Translations under genes and position numbers: made by a program
In this document: positions 23,198-30,524 of the stretch, one piece after another
How positions within the stretch are numbered: the first letter of the stretch is position 1
How the letters are laid out: each line of letters opens with the position of its first letter
Notes under the pieces: generated by a model
What the model was told of the DNA's origin: nothing
What the model saw: only the letters and a program-made list of their open reading frames with translations
Database searches by the model: none
DNA from: Vicinamibacterales bacterium
GTDB lineage: Bacteria; Acidobacteriota; Vicinamibacteria; Vicinamibacterales; UBA2999
Direction: 5' to 3'
NCBI GenBank assembly: GCA_041659285.1
Contig: JBAZYO010000011.1
Span: 124,001 to 188,000 of the forward strand
Length of the DNA stretch: 64,000 bases

Positions 23198-24988
23198 GTG
23201 GATGAAACGCAGAACAGCCTGAAGCCGTGGTTGACGTTCGCCGTCGGCGTGCTCGTCATTGTCGTCCTCTACTGGGCGCAGACGGTGCTCGTGCCGATCG
23301 CGCTGGCCATCCTGATCTCATTCGTCCTGGCGCCTCCAGTCACCTGGCTCGAGCGTTGGCTGGGCCGCGTCCCGGCCGTGCTCACGGTGGTGACACTGGT
23401 GTTCGTCCTTCTTGGTCTCGCCGGCTGGGGCCTCGCGCAACAGATGGAGAACCTGGCCCAGGAGCTGCCCGGCTACCGCGTCAACATCCTGGCGAAGATC
23501 GCCGACGTGCGCGGCGCCGGTAAGGGCGGCACGGTTGAAAAGCTGCAGGAGACGATCGAGGACATCAAGACCGACCTCGGGAAATCCGACGCGCCCCGGG
23601 GCAGGGCCCTGCAGCAAGTCGAGGTCGCCGCCGAGCGGCTGATGTTCCCTGGCTTCGCCTGGCTCGGTCCGGTCGTCGGCCCGTTGGGAACCGCCGGACT
23701 CGTGGTGGTGCTCGTGATCTTCATGCTGCTCGAACGCCGCGATCTGCGCGACCGGCTGATCGGCCTGTTCGGCCAGGGCCGCCTGACAGTCACGACCAAG
23801 GCGTTTGATGAGGCCGGAAGCCGCGTCAGCCGGCAACTGCTGATGCAGTCGCTGGCCAGCCTGGTCTACGGTGTCATTGCCGGGCTCGGCCTCTACTTCC
23901 TCGGCGTGCCCTACCCGCTGGTGTGGGGCGTGCTGGGTGCGGCACTCCGCTACATCCCGTACGTCGGTCCTGTGCTCGGCGCCGGGGCGCCGACCCTGGT
24001 CAGCCTGGCCGCCCTCCCGGGCTGGACCGGTCCGCTCTCCGTGTTGGGCATGTTCATCGTGCTCGAACTGTTCACGAACCTGGTGGTCGAAACCGTGCTG
24101 TATGCGGGGGCCGCCGGCGTCTCGCAGGTGGCGCTGCTCATCTCGGTGGCCTTCTGGACGTGGCTGTGGGGGCCGCTCGGCCTGCTGATGGCGACACCGC
24201 TGACCGTGATCGTTGTCGTCCTCGGCAAGCATGTGCCTGGCCTTGAATCCGTCGGGACCCTGATGGCCGACACGCCGGCGCTGGCCCCGGAGTTCAGCTA
24301 CTACCAGCGCCTGCTGGCCCGCGATCCGGGTGAGGCCGCCGACCTCATCGATCGGCACATCAAGGCCGAGCCATGGGGCTCCGTCTACGACGCCTTGCTG
24401 CTGCCCGCGCTCAACTACGCCGAGCGCGACCGCCTGGAGCGCCGGCTGTCGGAGGAGGAAGAAACGGCGGTCATCGAGGCGACGCGAGAACTGCTGGCGG
24501 ACGCGGCCGAGTCGATGCGGCGCCTGCGGCCGGAGCCATCCGCACCGATCGAAGCAACAGCACTGCGCGGGCCCCGCGAGCCGCTGCGCGTGCTGGGCTA
24601 TGCGGCCAACGGCGTGGCCGACGAACTGGCGCTGGTGATGCTCGGCCACGTGCTGGCCGATTTACCGATCGTCATCGAGATGACCAAGACGCGCGTGCTG
24701 GCCTCGGAACTGGTGTCGCTGGCTCGAGAACAAGGGGTCTCCGTCGTCTGCATCGCCGATCTGCCACCCAGCCCTTCGTCCAAGACACGCTACCTGGTCA
24801 AGCGGCTCCACGCGGCCCTGCCCGACGTGCGCATCCTGGTGGGACGCTGGAGCCCGCCGCTGCTGGCCGACGAGAGCTCGCAGTTGCTGCGCGAGGCCGG
24901 CGCGACGCTGGTGTCGTCGACGCTGGCGGAGACCCGCGACTACCTCGGCGGACTCGTCGAGATTCCGCGGATCCCGCCTCCTGCCTAG
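23198..24988 (+). CDS. AI-2E (PerM) family permease with cytoplasmic C-terminal extension, 596 aa
   Basis: The first ~360 residues are an AI-2E/PerM-family transporter. Two N-terminal helices (LTFAVGVLVIVVLYWAQTVLVPIALAILISFVLAPP) and a hydrophilic loop (55-140) are followed by RVSRQLLMQSLASLVYGVIAGLGLYFLGVPYPLVWGVLGAALRYIPYVGP and further helices. Residues ~360-596 are an added soluble part. Its last 130 residues (PLRVLGYAANGVADELALVMLGHVL, VSVVCIADLPP, DVRILVGRW) look like a Rossmann or B12-binding-type domain. A GTG at 23198 is the start. It converges with the phosphoesterase gene, overlapping its end by 4 bases. Confidence 0.88.
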   Translation: MDETQNSLKPWLTFAVGVLVIVVLYWAQTVLVPIALAILISFVLAPPVTWLERWLGRVPAVLTVVTLVFVLLGLAGWGLAQQMENLAQELPGYRVNILAKIADVRGAGKGGTVEKLQETIEDIKTDLGKSDAPRGRALQQVEVAAERLMFPGFAWLGPVVGPLGTAGLVVVLVIFMLLERRDLRDRLIGLFGQGRLTVTTKAFDEAGSRVSRQLLMQSLASLVYGVIAGLGLYFLGVPYPLVWGVLGAALRYIPYVGPVLGAGAPTLVSLAALPGWTGPLSVLGMFIVLELFTNLVVETVLYAGAAGVSQVALLISVAFWTWLWGPLGLLMATPLTVIVVVLGKHVPGLESVGTLMADTPALAPEFSYYQRLLARDPGEAADLIDRHIKAEPWGSVYDALLLPALNYAERDRLERRLSEEEETAVIEATRELLADAAESMRRLRPEPSAPIEATALRGPREPLRVLGYAANGVADELALVMLGHVLADLPIVIEMTKTRVLASELVSLAREQGVSVVCIADLPPSPSSKTRYLVKRLHAALPDVRILVGRWSPPLLADESSQLLREAGATLVSSTLAETRDYLGGLVEIPRIPPPA

Positions 24989-25911
24989 TGGGACGCCGGC
25001 GGCTGCCGCCGCAGGATCACTCCCGAATCAACGGTGCGGCCGGTCCTGGACACGGCGTTGAAGTGCATCTGATCCTCGAAGACCTCCCCGACCAGGAAGG
25101 ACTGGTCCGTGTCGAATCCCCTGGCCGTCAGCGGCGACCGCGCGTCGATGTCGCCCGAAGCGAGCCTCCCGCCCGAGCCGAGGACGAAATGCGCGATGCC
25201 CATCTGGGGCTTGATCCGCTCATAGAAATGATCGTGACCAGCGAACACCACGCTGACGCTGTACTGGACAAACAGCGGCTCGAGGGCCTTGCGCAGCTGC
25301 ACATCGGAGCCGTGCCGTCCGCCGGAGGAGTACAGCGGATGATGAACGACCATGACCTTCCAGTCGTCACCTGCCTCCTTCAGCTCTTTCTCGATCCACG
25401 CAATCTGGGTGGGGTCCGGATACGTGGTCTCGAGCACGAAGAACCGGACGTGCTGCTTCGGCGCCTTGAACGAGTAGTACTTCTTGCCTTCCATGTTGAA
25501 TTGCTTGTAGAAGCGCTGGTTGCGGTCGTCATGATTGCCGAGCGCCGCGAAGAACAACACGTGGGCGTCGAGCAGCAGTCTGTACGGCTTCTCGAACTTC
25601 TCCAGATAGTCTTGTGGCCGTTCCGGCCCAATCAGGTTGTCGCCGGCCATCAACACCAGCTCGAACGGAAACGTCTCGTGAGTCTTCGCCATTTGTGAGG
25701 CGAGCTCGTACTGCGCCTGCAAGCCGGTGCCGGAATCGCCGAACACCGCGAACTTGAGGGACCCCTCCCGATTTGGCAGCGGCATGGGCGGCTCCGCCTT
25801 GGTCAGTGGCGACACGACCGTCGCCGGGCCGGACGGCCCCGCGACACCCGTCGTGCACGCCGCCAGCAGAAGAACAACAGACAACGATGCAAGGAGTCGG
25901 CAGGTCTTCAT
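24985..25911 (-). CDS. metallophosphoesterase lipoprotein (calcineurin-like), 308 aa
   Basis: It has a lipobox signal peptide (VVLLLAAC, Cys19) and then a Pro/Ala linker. The calcineurin-like phosphoesterase motifs are complete and in order: FAVFGDSGTG, LMAGDNLIG, ALGNHDDR, VVHHPLYSSGGRHGS and VVFAGHDHFYER. This is similar to purple-acid-phosphatase-like periplasmic enzymes. It is preceded by 3 bases from the 198-aa exported protein's stop, so the two are co-transcribed. The substrate is unknown; a phosphomonoester or phosphodiester is expected. Confidence 0.88.
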   Translation of the reverse strand: MKTCRLLASLSVVLLLAACTTGVAGPSGPATVVSPLTKAEPPMPLPNREGSLKFAVFGDSGTGLQAQYELASQMAKTHETFPFELVLMAGDNLIGPERPQDYLEKFEKPYRLLLDAHVLFFAALGNHDDRNQRFYKQFNMEGKKYYSFKAPKQHVRFFVLETTYPDPTQIAWIEKELKEAGDDWKVMVVHHPLYSSGGRHGSDVQLRKALEPLFVQYSVSVVFAGHDHFYERIKPQMGIAHFVLGSGGRLASGDIDARSPLTARGFDTDQSFLVGEVFEDQMHFNAVSRTGRTVDSGVILRRQPPASH

Positions 25912-25914
25912 GGG

Positions 25915-26511
25915 TCACTTCCGAGGCAACGCATCCGGGACGAAGTCCGGGATGATGTGGGCATGCTGGTCGAACAGGATGAGCTGGGTGCCGATGAAGC
26001 GATACTCCATCTCCTCGGGGAGCTCCGGCAGGGCCCTGAGCACGTCCGGCGGCATGCTCGTGAGCGGCACCCCATCCGGATAACGCTGGTTGGCCGTCAA
26101 GGGTATGAACTTGACGTTGTCATCCATGATCGAACTGCGGAGCTGCCAGCCTTCCGGTCCTGAAAACACGCGGGCCATGAGACGCTGGACGAACGCGGTC
26201 ATCTCCGGCGTGAAGATGTCGCCACGCTTGGCGCCCGCTCTGGCGGCGAGAATTTGCGCGGCCATGGAGCGCTGCGTCTGGTCGATTTGCTTCGGCGTCG
26301 CTTCCTCCGGCAGCTTCGGCGCGGCTCGCTCGGCCACCAGGTGGATGGCGACATACGCGTTCACGCGCGTCATGAAGTCCGCGATTGCCTGGGCGTCGGC
26401 ATTCGATGGTTGCTGTGCTTGACGCCCCGCGGCCACCGGCAGGACCGCCAGCCCGCCCATGACCAGCGTCATCGCGATCACACTCACTGGACGCCGCCAC
26501 GTGTGCGACAT
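25915..26511 (-). CDS. exported hypothetical protein, 198 aa
   Basis: The ATG at 26511 gives a good Sec signal peptide (SHTWRRPVSVIAMTLVMGGLAVLPVAAG). The mature protein is helical with a conserved-looking AQAIADFMTRVNAYVAIHLVAERAAPKLPEEATP and a C-terminal segment PELPEEMEYRFIGTQLILFDQHAHIIPDFVPDALP. Proteins of this shape occur beside phosphoesterases in related bacteria, but no function is known to me. It is upstream of, and probably in operon with, the metallophosphoesterase gene. Confidence 0.7.
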   Translation of the reverse strand: MSHTWRRPVSVIAMTLVMGGLAVLPVAAGRQAQQPSNADAQAIADFMTRVNAYVAIHLVAERAAPKLPEEATPKQIDQTQRSMAAQILAARAGAKRGDIFTPEMTAFVQRLMARVFSGPEGWQLRSSIMDDNVKFIPLTANQRYPDGVPLTSMPPDVLRALPELPEEMEYRFIGTQLILFDQHAHIIPDFVPDALPRK

Positions 26512-26630
26512 ATGAACCCCCTTGGCCGCGGAACTCATGCGTGAGCCTTTGACCGGGAGTTCTCAATGCAGAACTCGCGCCGTTGAGCCCTCTACGGACG
26601 AGCTCGAGGTGGACAATTACGATGAAGGGT

Positions 26631-27542
26631 TCAGGCGGACCCGTCCGGAGGCACGCTGTCCCGCTCAGCCGCTTCGCGCTCTTCCTGTTCCCACCGCCGC
26701 CTGATCGCCGCGCCGTGCCGGCGGCGGCGCCACACCGCCAGGGCCGCCACGCCGATCATCAGCAGCCAGAACGCATCGCCCGACGTGAAGAGCGGCACCC
26801 ACACCGTCCACACGCGCTGGCGATCCCAGAACCCATCCTCAATCGCCCCAAGCGGCCGCCCGGCGATGCTCACCACGGCGTCGTTGAACGGCACGTCGTC
26901 GCCGACCAGGCGGAGGATGCCCGCGGGCGCGGCGCCGCCGTGCTCGCGAATGATGTCGCGGACCACGGCGGCAGACAGCGAGTAGGCGCGCGACTGCGCG
27001 GTCTGGCCGCCGTTGAACAGGCCGTCGATCTCGCGCACGGTGAGTCGCGGGCCCGCGAGCAACTCCCACGCGAGTCGCGATCGATCCTCGAGTCCCCACG
27101 GGCGCTCGACCGCGACCGCCAGCCCTTCGTGGAACCAGCGCGGCACCGGCCGCCCGCCGGCGGCGCGGCCGATCAGGACGTGCGCAACTTCGTGGCGCAG
27201 CACATCCTCGAGCGTGTCGTGCGGATACACCGGCGACCGCGACGGAAACAAGACGATGAGCCCGGCGTTGCTGAGGGCGTAGCCGGCCGTCCACGCGGTG
27301 GCCTCGCGCGCCGCCTCGCTGTCTTCGCCGGCGAGCACCACCTGGATGGGCGGGCCCGCGTCATCAAGGCCGACCGTGCGAACGATGCCGGCCAGCGGGA
27401 GCCGATCGAACGACTCCAGCCGGCTGCGGGCGGCGGCGAGGTCCGGCGGCGCCAGGATCACCAACGCCGGCGGCGCCTGCGCGGCGGCGTTCGCCGCGGC
27501 GGAGGCGATCAGAAGCAGGGCAACACGCAGGCGCGCGATCAA
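26631..27542 (-). CDS. membrane-anchored peptidase MA-like metalloprotease, 303 aa
   Basis: The gluzincin motif is HEVAHVLIG followed by WFHEGLAVAVE, the HExxH-with-downstream-Glu arrangement of the peptidase MA superfamily; ELLAGPRLTVREIDGLF and YSLSAAVVRDIIREHG match the rest of that domain. A C-terminal helix (AFWLLMIGVAALAVW) followed by basic residues anchors it. The TTG at 27542 is preferred: it overlaps the tadA stop (TTGA) and places a clean signal peptide (IARLRVALLLIASAAANAAAQ) at the N-terminus. It is translationally coupled to tadA. Confidence 0.82.
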   Translation of the reverse strand: MIARLRVALLLIASAAANAAAQAPPALVILAPPDLAAARSRLESFDRLPLAGIVRTVGLDDAGPPIQVVLAGEDSEAAREATAWTAGYALSNAGLIVLFPSRSPVYPHDTLEDVLRHEVAHVLIGRAAGGRPVPRWFHEGLAVAVERPWGLEDRSRLAWELLAGPRLTVREIDGLFNGGQTAQSRAYSLSAAVVRDIIREHGGAAPAGILRLVGDDVPFNDAVVSIAGRPLGAIEDGFWDRQRVWTVWVPLFTSGDAFWLLMIGVAALAVWRRRRHGAAIRRRWEQEEREAAERDSVPPDGSA

Positions 27543-28000
27543 GCGGGTGTCTGACCCCGTCGCGCCTTGAAGAATTCCTGGATCATCTCGCGGCACTCAA
27601 CCTCGAGCACGCCGCCGACCGCCTCGAGCCGGTGATTGAGGCCCGCCAGTTGGTGGGCGCTGATCATCGATACGATGGCACCGGACTTGGGCTCGGTGGC
27701 CCCGTAGACCACGGTGCCGACGCGCGCGTGGACCATGGCGCCCACGCACATCAGGCACGGCTCGACCGTCACGTAAAGGGTGGCGCCCGTCAGGCGATAG
27801 TTGCCGACGCGGGCCGCCGCCGCGCGCAGCGCGACGACCTCGGCATGGGCCGTGGGGTCGGTGGAGGTAATGGGTTGGTTGTAGCCGGCGCCGGCCACCG
27901 CGCCGTCAAGAACGACGACGGCGCCGATCGGGACTTCGTTGAGGTCTCGCGCGACCGCAGCCTGGTCGAGCGCGAGGCGCATGAAGCCAGCATGGTCCAT
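27539..28000 (-). CDS. tadA: tRNA adenosine(34) deaminase
   Basis: A cytidine/deoxycytidylate-deaminase-fold enzyme of 153 residues that converts A34 to inosine in tRNA-Arg(ACG), whose gene lies in this window at 59969. The zinc site is complete: THAEVVAL (His and catalytic Glu) and EPCLMCVGAM (PCxxC). Also typical are MRLALDQAAVA, VPIGAVVV and the C-terminal NHRLEAVGGVLEVECREMIQEFFKARR. The length and start are normal for TadA. It is followed by the coupled peptidase gene. Confidence 0.95.
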   Translation of the reverse strand: MDHAGFMRLALDQAAVARDLNEVPIGAVVVLDGAVAGAGYNQPITSTDPTAHAEVVALRAAAARVGNYRLTGATLYVTVEPCLMCVGAMVHARVGTVVYGATEPKSGAIVSMISAHQLAGLNHRLEAVGGVLEVECREMIQEFFKARRGQTPA

Positions 28001-28023
28001 GCGCTCAATTAAACAAGAGATCA

Positions 28024-28067
28024 GGAGATCAGGAGAAAACTATTCGAAAACCATTCTCCTAATCTCC
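28024..28067. terminator. 14-bp inverted repeat between tadA and the Cys-rich gene
   Basis: GGAGATCAGGAGAA (28024-28037) pairs with TTCTCCTAATCTCC (28054-28067) with a single mismatch around a 16-base A-rich loop. It lies after the stop of the Cys-rich gene and before tadA, both on the minus strand, so it is well placed to terminate transcription of the former, although no long T-tract follows. Confidence 0.55.
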
Positions 28068-28091
28068 CTGCCTCTTGCGACAGCGGAAGAA

Positions 28092-28634
28092 CTACCGCAC
28101 CGTCGGGAAGCCGTGCGCGGCGGTCTCGCCGGCGAACTGGAACTCCACGAACTTCTTGTAGCCATCACCCGTGCTGTGGAGCAACACGGTGTTGTCCGTG
28201 CTCGCCTCGCGCTCGAGGTGCGTGCAGTGGAACGCCACCACCGGGTTCTTCAGGTCGTTGTAGGCGTAGATGTGCGTGCAGGGTTCGCCGCGCGCCATGC
28301 GGTCGTTGTCGTGCTCGATCACATACCGCCCCTGCAGGATCTGGTCTCCCACCTTGGTCGCCTGCATGAACCATACGACGGTCGCCTGCCGGGCCGGCGT
28401 GGCCGCCACTGGCGCCGCTGCCGGTTGCTGCATGGCAAAGAAGATGTCCACGGCATTGGCCTCGGTCTTGGCCAACTGGTTCGCGCAACACGGCATGTCG
28501 CAACCGGCGTGGTCTGCCGCCTTCTCGCAACACGCTGCCTTCTCTCCGCAACAACCGGCGTCGGCGGCCAGAACGACCGGCGATGCCATCAACAACCCGG
28601 CGAGTCCGATGAATGCGAGCAATCTTGAGTGCAT
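28092..28634 (-). CDS. exported Cys-rich protein, 180 aa
   Basis: A signal peptide (SRLLAFIGLAGLLMASPVVLAAD) is followed by a cluster of Cys within 30 residues: GCCGEKAACCEKAADHAGCDMPCC. This suggests metal binding (copper or zinc) or several disulfides. The C-terminal 120 residues are a beta-rich domain with DQILQGRYVIEHDNDRMARGEPCTHIYAYNDLKNPVVAFHC. A GGAGGG motif precedes the ATG. I do not recognise the family; a periplasmic metal-handling role is a guess. Confidence 0.7.
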   Translation of the reverse strand: MHSRLLAFIGLAGLLMASPVVLAADAGCCGEKAACCEKAADHAGCDMPCCANQLAKTEANAVDIFFAMQQPAAAPVAATPARQATVVWFMQATKVGDQILQGRYVIEHDNDRMARGEPCTHIYAYNDLKNPVVAFHCTHLEREASTDNTVLLHSTGDGYKKFVEFQFAGETAAHGFPTVR

Positions 28635-28823
28635 AAGCCCTCCGCTTTGGGGGACTCATAAGCGAGACGCGTGCCGCGACCGGACGCAAGAAAACAGGCC
28701 GATTTCCGCGGATCCGCCCGCGAGCGTGGGGGAAGAATCCCGGGGCCCGCGGGAAAAACCCGCAGGGCGATGGACTCTTGACGGGCGCGGCCGGCCCCTT
28801 CACCATTGCGATCCCAATACCCT

Positions 28824-29981
28824 ATGCACATCGCCGCGGCTGCCACGGCGTCGTTCGTCCCCCCCCCACCGCGGGCCTGCCGCGTGGCGGTGTGGCTGAC
28901 CCTTGCACTCGCCCTGGCCGCGCCGGCTCGCCTCTCGGCCCAGACGTTTGAGGCGCCCCCCCAACAGGATCAGGATCAGGATCAGGATCAGGACCAGGAC
29001 CCGGCGCCCGCCGCGCTCAGCAGCCTCGTCGTACGCGCCTTCGGTTCCGTGCATTGGGGCCGCACCGACGAGCCGGCCAAGGCGAATGCGTTCTCGCTCG
29101 GCCAGCTCGATTTCTTCGTGACCTCCACGCTCAGCGATCGCTTCAGCGTGCTCACCGAGATCGTGCTGGAGGGCAGTATCAACACGCAGGTCATCACCGA
29201 CCTCGAACGGCTCCAGCTCACCTATCGCCACAACGATTACCTGATCGTGTCGGCCGGCCGGTATCACACCGGCATCGGCTTCTATAACACCGCCTTCCAT
29301 CACGGCTCGTTCTTCGAGACCCCGATCGGCCGGCCGCGGGTCTTCGCCTTTGAGGACGAGGGCGGCGTGCTCCCGGTCCACGAAGTCGGCGTCACCGTTC
29401 GCGGCCTCGTGCCCAAGTCGAAATCCTCACTGAATTACCTGGTCGAGGTCGGGAACGGCCGCCGGTGGGACGAGGACTATGGGGCCGACCCCGCGGCGCA
29501 GCACGACCCCAACCCCGAGAAGTCCACCAACGTCGCGCTGTCGTACCGGCCGGACCGCTGGCGCGGGCTGGAGGCCGGCGCCTCCTTTTACCGGGACACC
29601 ATTACCGACGCCTCCCTCCAGGAGGTCGCGCACCGCATCTTCGCGACCTACGCCACCTACCGGACGGCTTCGGTCGAGGTGCTCGCGGAATGGCTGGTGT
29701 TGCACCACCGCGCCGGCGGCACCGGGCATCGCAACGACGGCGGCTACGTGCAGGCCTCGAAGGCGTGGGGGAATTGGCGGCCTTATTACCGGTACGATCG
29801 CCTCGACGTGGACGCGGCGACGCCGGTGATTGGCGCCACCGAATCGTCTGCCGCGCACGTCGTCGGGCTGCGCGTCGATCCGTCGGAATGGGTGGGCCTG
29901 AAAGCGCAGTACGAACGCGCCAGGCGCGGCGCCCGGCACGACGTCAATGGCCTCGGCGTCCAACTGGTGTTCGTCTTCTAG
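28824..29981 (+). CDS. outer-membrane beta-barrel (porin-like) protein, 385 aa
   Basis: The ATG at 28824 gives a long signal peptide (hydrophobic VAVWLTLALALAAPARLSA, cleavage at AQT). A Gln-Asp repeat tract follows, then about 320 residues of alternating aromatic/polar strands (LGQLDFFVTSTLSDRFSVLTEIVLEG, RLQLTYRHNDYLIVSAGRYHTGIG) that end in GVQLVFVF with a terminal Phe, the usual outer-membrane barrel signal. Its downstream neighbours are a PstS-like binding protein and a hybrid kinase, an arrangement seen with phosphate or anion uptake, so it may be an anion porin. Confidence 0.8.
   Translation: MHIAAAATASFVPPPPRACRVAVWLTLALALAAPARLSAQTFEAPPQQDQDQDQDQDQDPAPAALSSLVVRAFGSVHWGRTDEPAKANAFSLGQLDFFVTSTLSDRFSVLTEIVLEGSINTQVITDLERLQLTYRHNDYLIVSAGRYHTGIGFYNTAFHHGSFFETPIGRPRVFAFEDEGGVLPVHEVGVTVRGLVPKSKSSLNYLVEVGNGRRWDEDYGADPAAQHDPNPEKSTNVALSYRPDRWRGLEAGASFYRDTITDASLQEVAHRIFATYATYRTASVEVLAEWLVLHHRAGGTGHRNDGGYVQASKAWGNWRPYYRYDRLDVDAATPVIGATESSAAHVVGLRVDPSEWVGLKAQYERARRGARHDVNGLGVQLVFVF
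28965..29000 (+). repeat. hexanucleotide repeat encoding (Gln-Asp)6
   Basis: Four CAGGAT units followed by two CAGGAC units lie directly after the signal peptide of the porin-like gene. Because the unit is 6 bases, copy-number change would lengthen or shorten the acidic linker without shifting the frame. Confidence 0.9.
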
Positions 29982-29990
29982 CGGACCATT

Positions 29991-30524
29991 GTGGTGATCA
30001 AACCCCTCCTCGCCGCCCTCGTCTTGCTGGCGGTGATCCCACAGGCGGGACCGCCGCCGGCCCAGCGGCCGGAGCCTCCCACCGGCGCCATCGCGCTGGT
30101 CGTGCACCTGTCCAATCCCGTGAACAACCTGTCGATCTCCGACCTGCGGCGCATTTTCATGATGGAAACCCAGAACTGGCCACACGGCCGCAAGATCACG
30201 GTGGTGCTCGGCGAAAAGGGTCAGCCGGGGCGGGCTGAAGTCATCCGGCGGATCTGCGGCATTTCCGAGGCGGAGTACGATCGGCACATCCTGCTCCAGA
30301 CATTTCGTGGAGCCATCGGCCTGGGACCGCGGACCATCCGCGACACCGCGGCGATGCTGCGGTTCATCTTCAACGCGCCCGGCTCGATCGGCTACGCCCC
30401 GTCCGACCAGGTGAACAACAACTCGACCAAGGTCCTCCGGATCGAGGGCCTGGCGCCCTCCGATCTCCGGTATCCGTTACGCCTGCGCGGCGCGGGCGCC
30501 AGCCGCCCGCCGCCGGTCGAATAA
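29991..30524 (+). CDS. short PstS-like periplasmic binding protein, 177 aa
   Basis: A signal peptide (IKPLLAALVLLAVIPQAGPP) is followed by the PstS/PBP-like pattern IALVVHLSNPVNNLSISDLRRIFMMETQNWPHGRKITVVL and a later RFIFNAPGSIGYAPSDQV. It is only about half the size of true PstS, covering one lobe, as in the small 'phosphate ABC transporter substrate-binding-like' proteins that accompany kinases. The start is one of two tandem GTG codons at 29991/29994. Its stop (TAA) overlaps the kinase ATG by one base, so they are coupled and it may act as the kinase's periplasmic sensor. Confidence 0.78.
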   Translation: MVIKPLLAALVLLAVIPQAGPPPAQRPEPPTGAIALVVHLSNPVNNLSISDLRRIFMMETQNWPHGRKITVVLGEKGQPGRAEVIRRICGISEAEYDRHILLQTFRGAIGLGPRTIRDTAAMLRFIFNAPGSIGYAPSDQVNNNSTKVLRIEGLAPSDLRYPLRLRGAGASRPPPVE

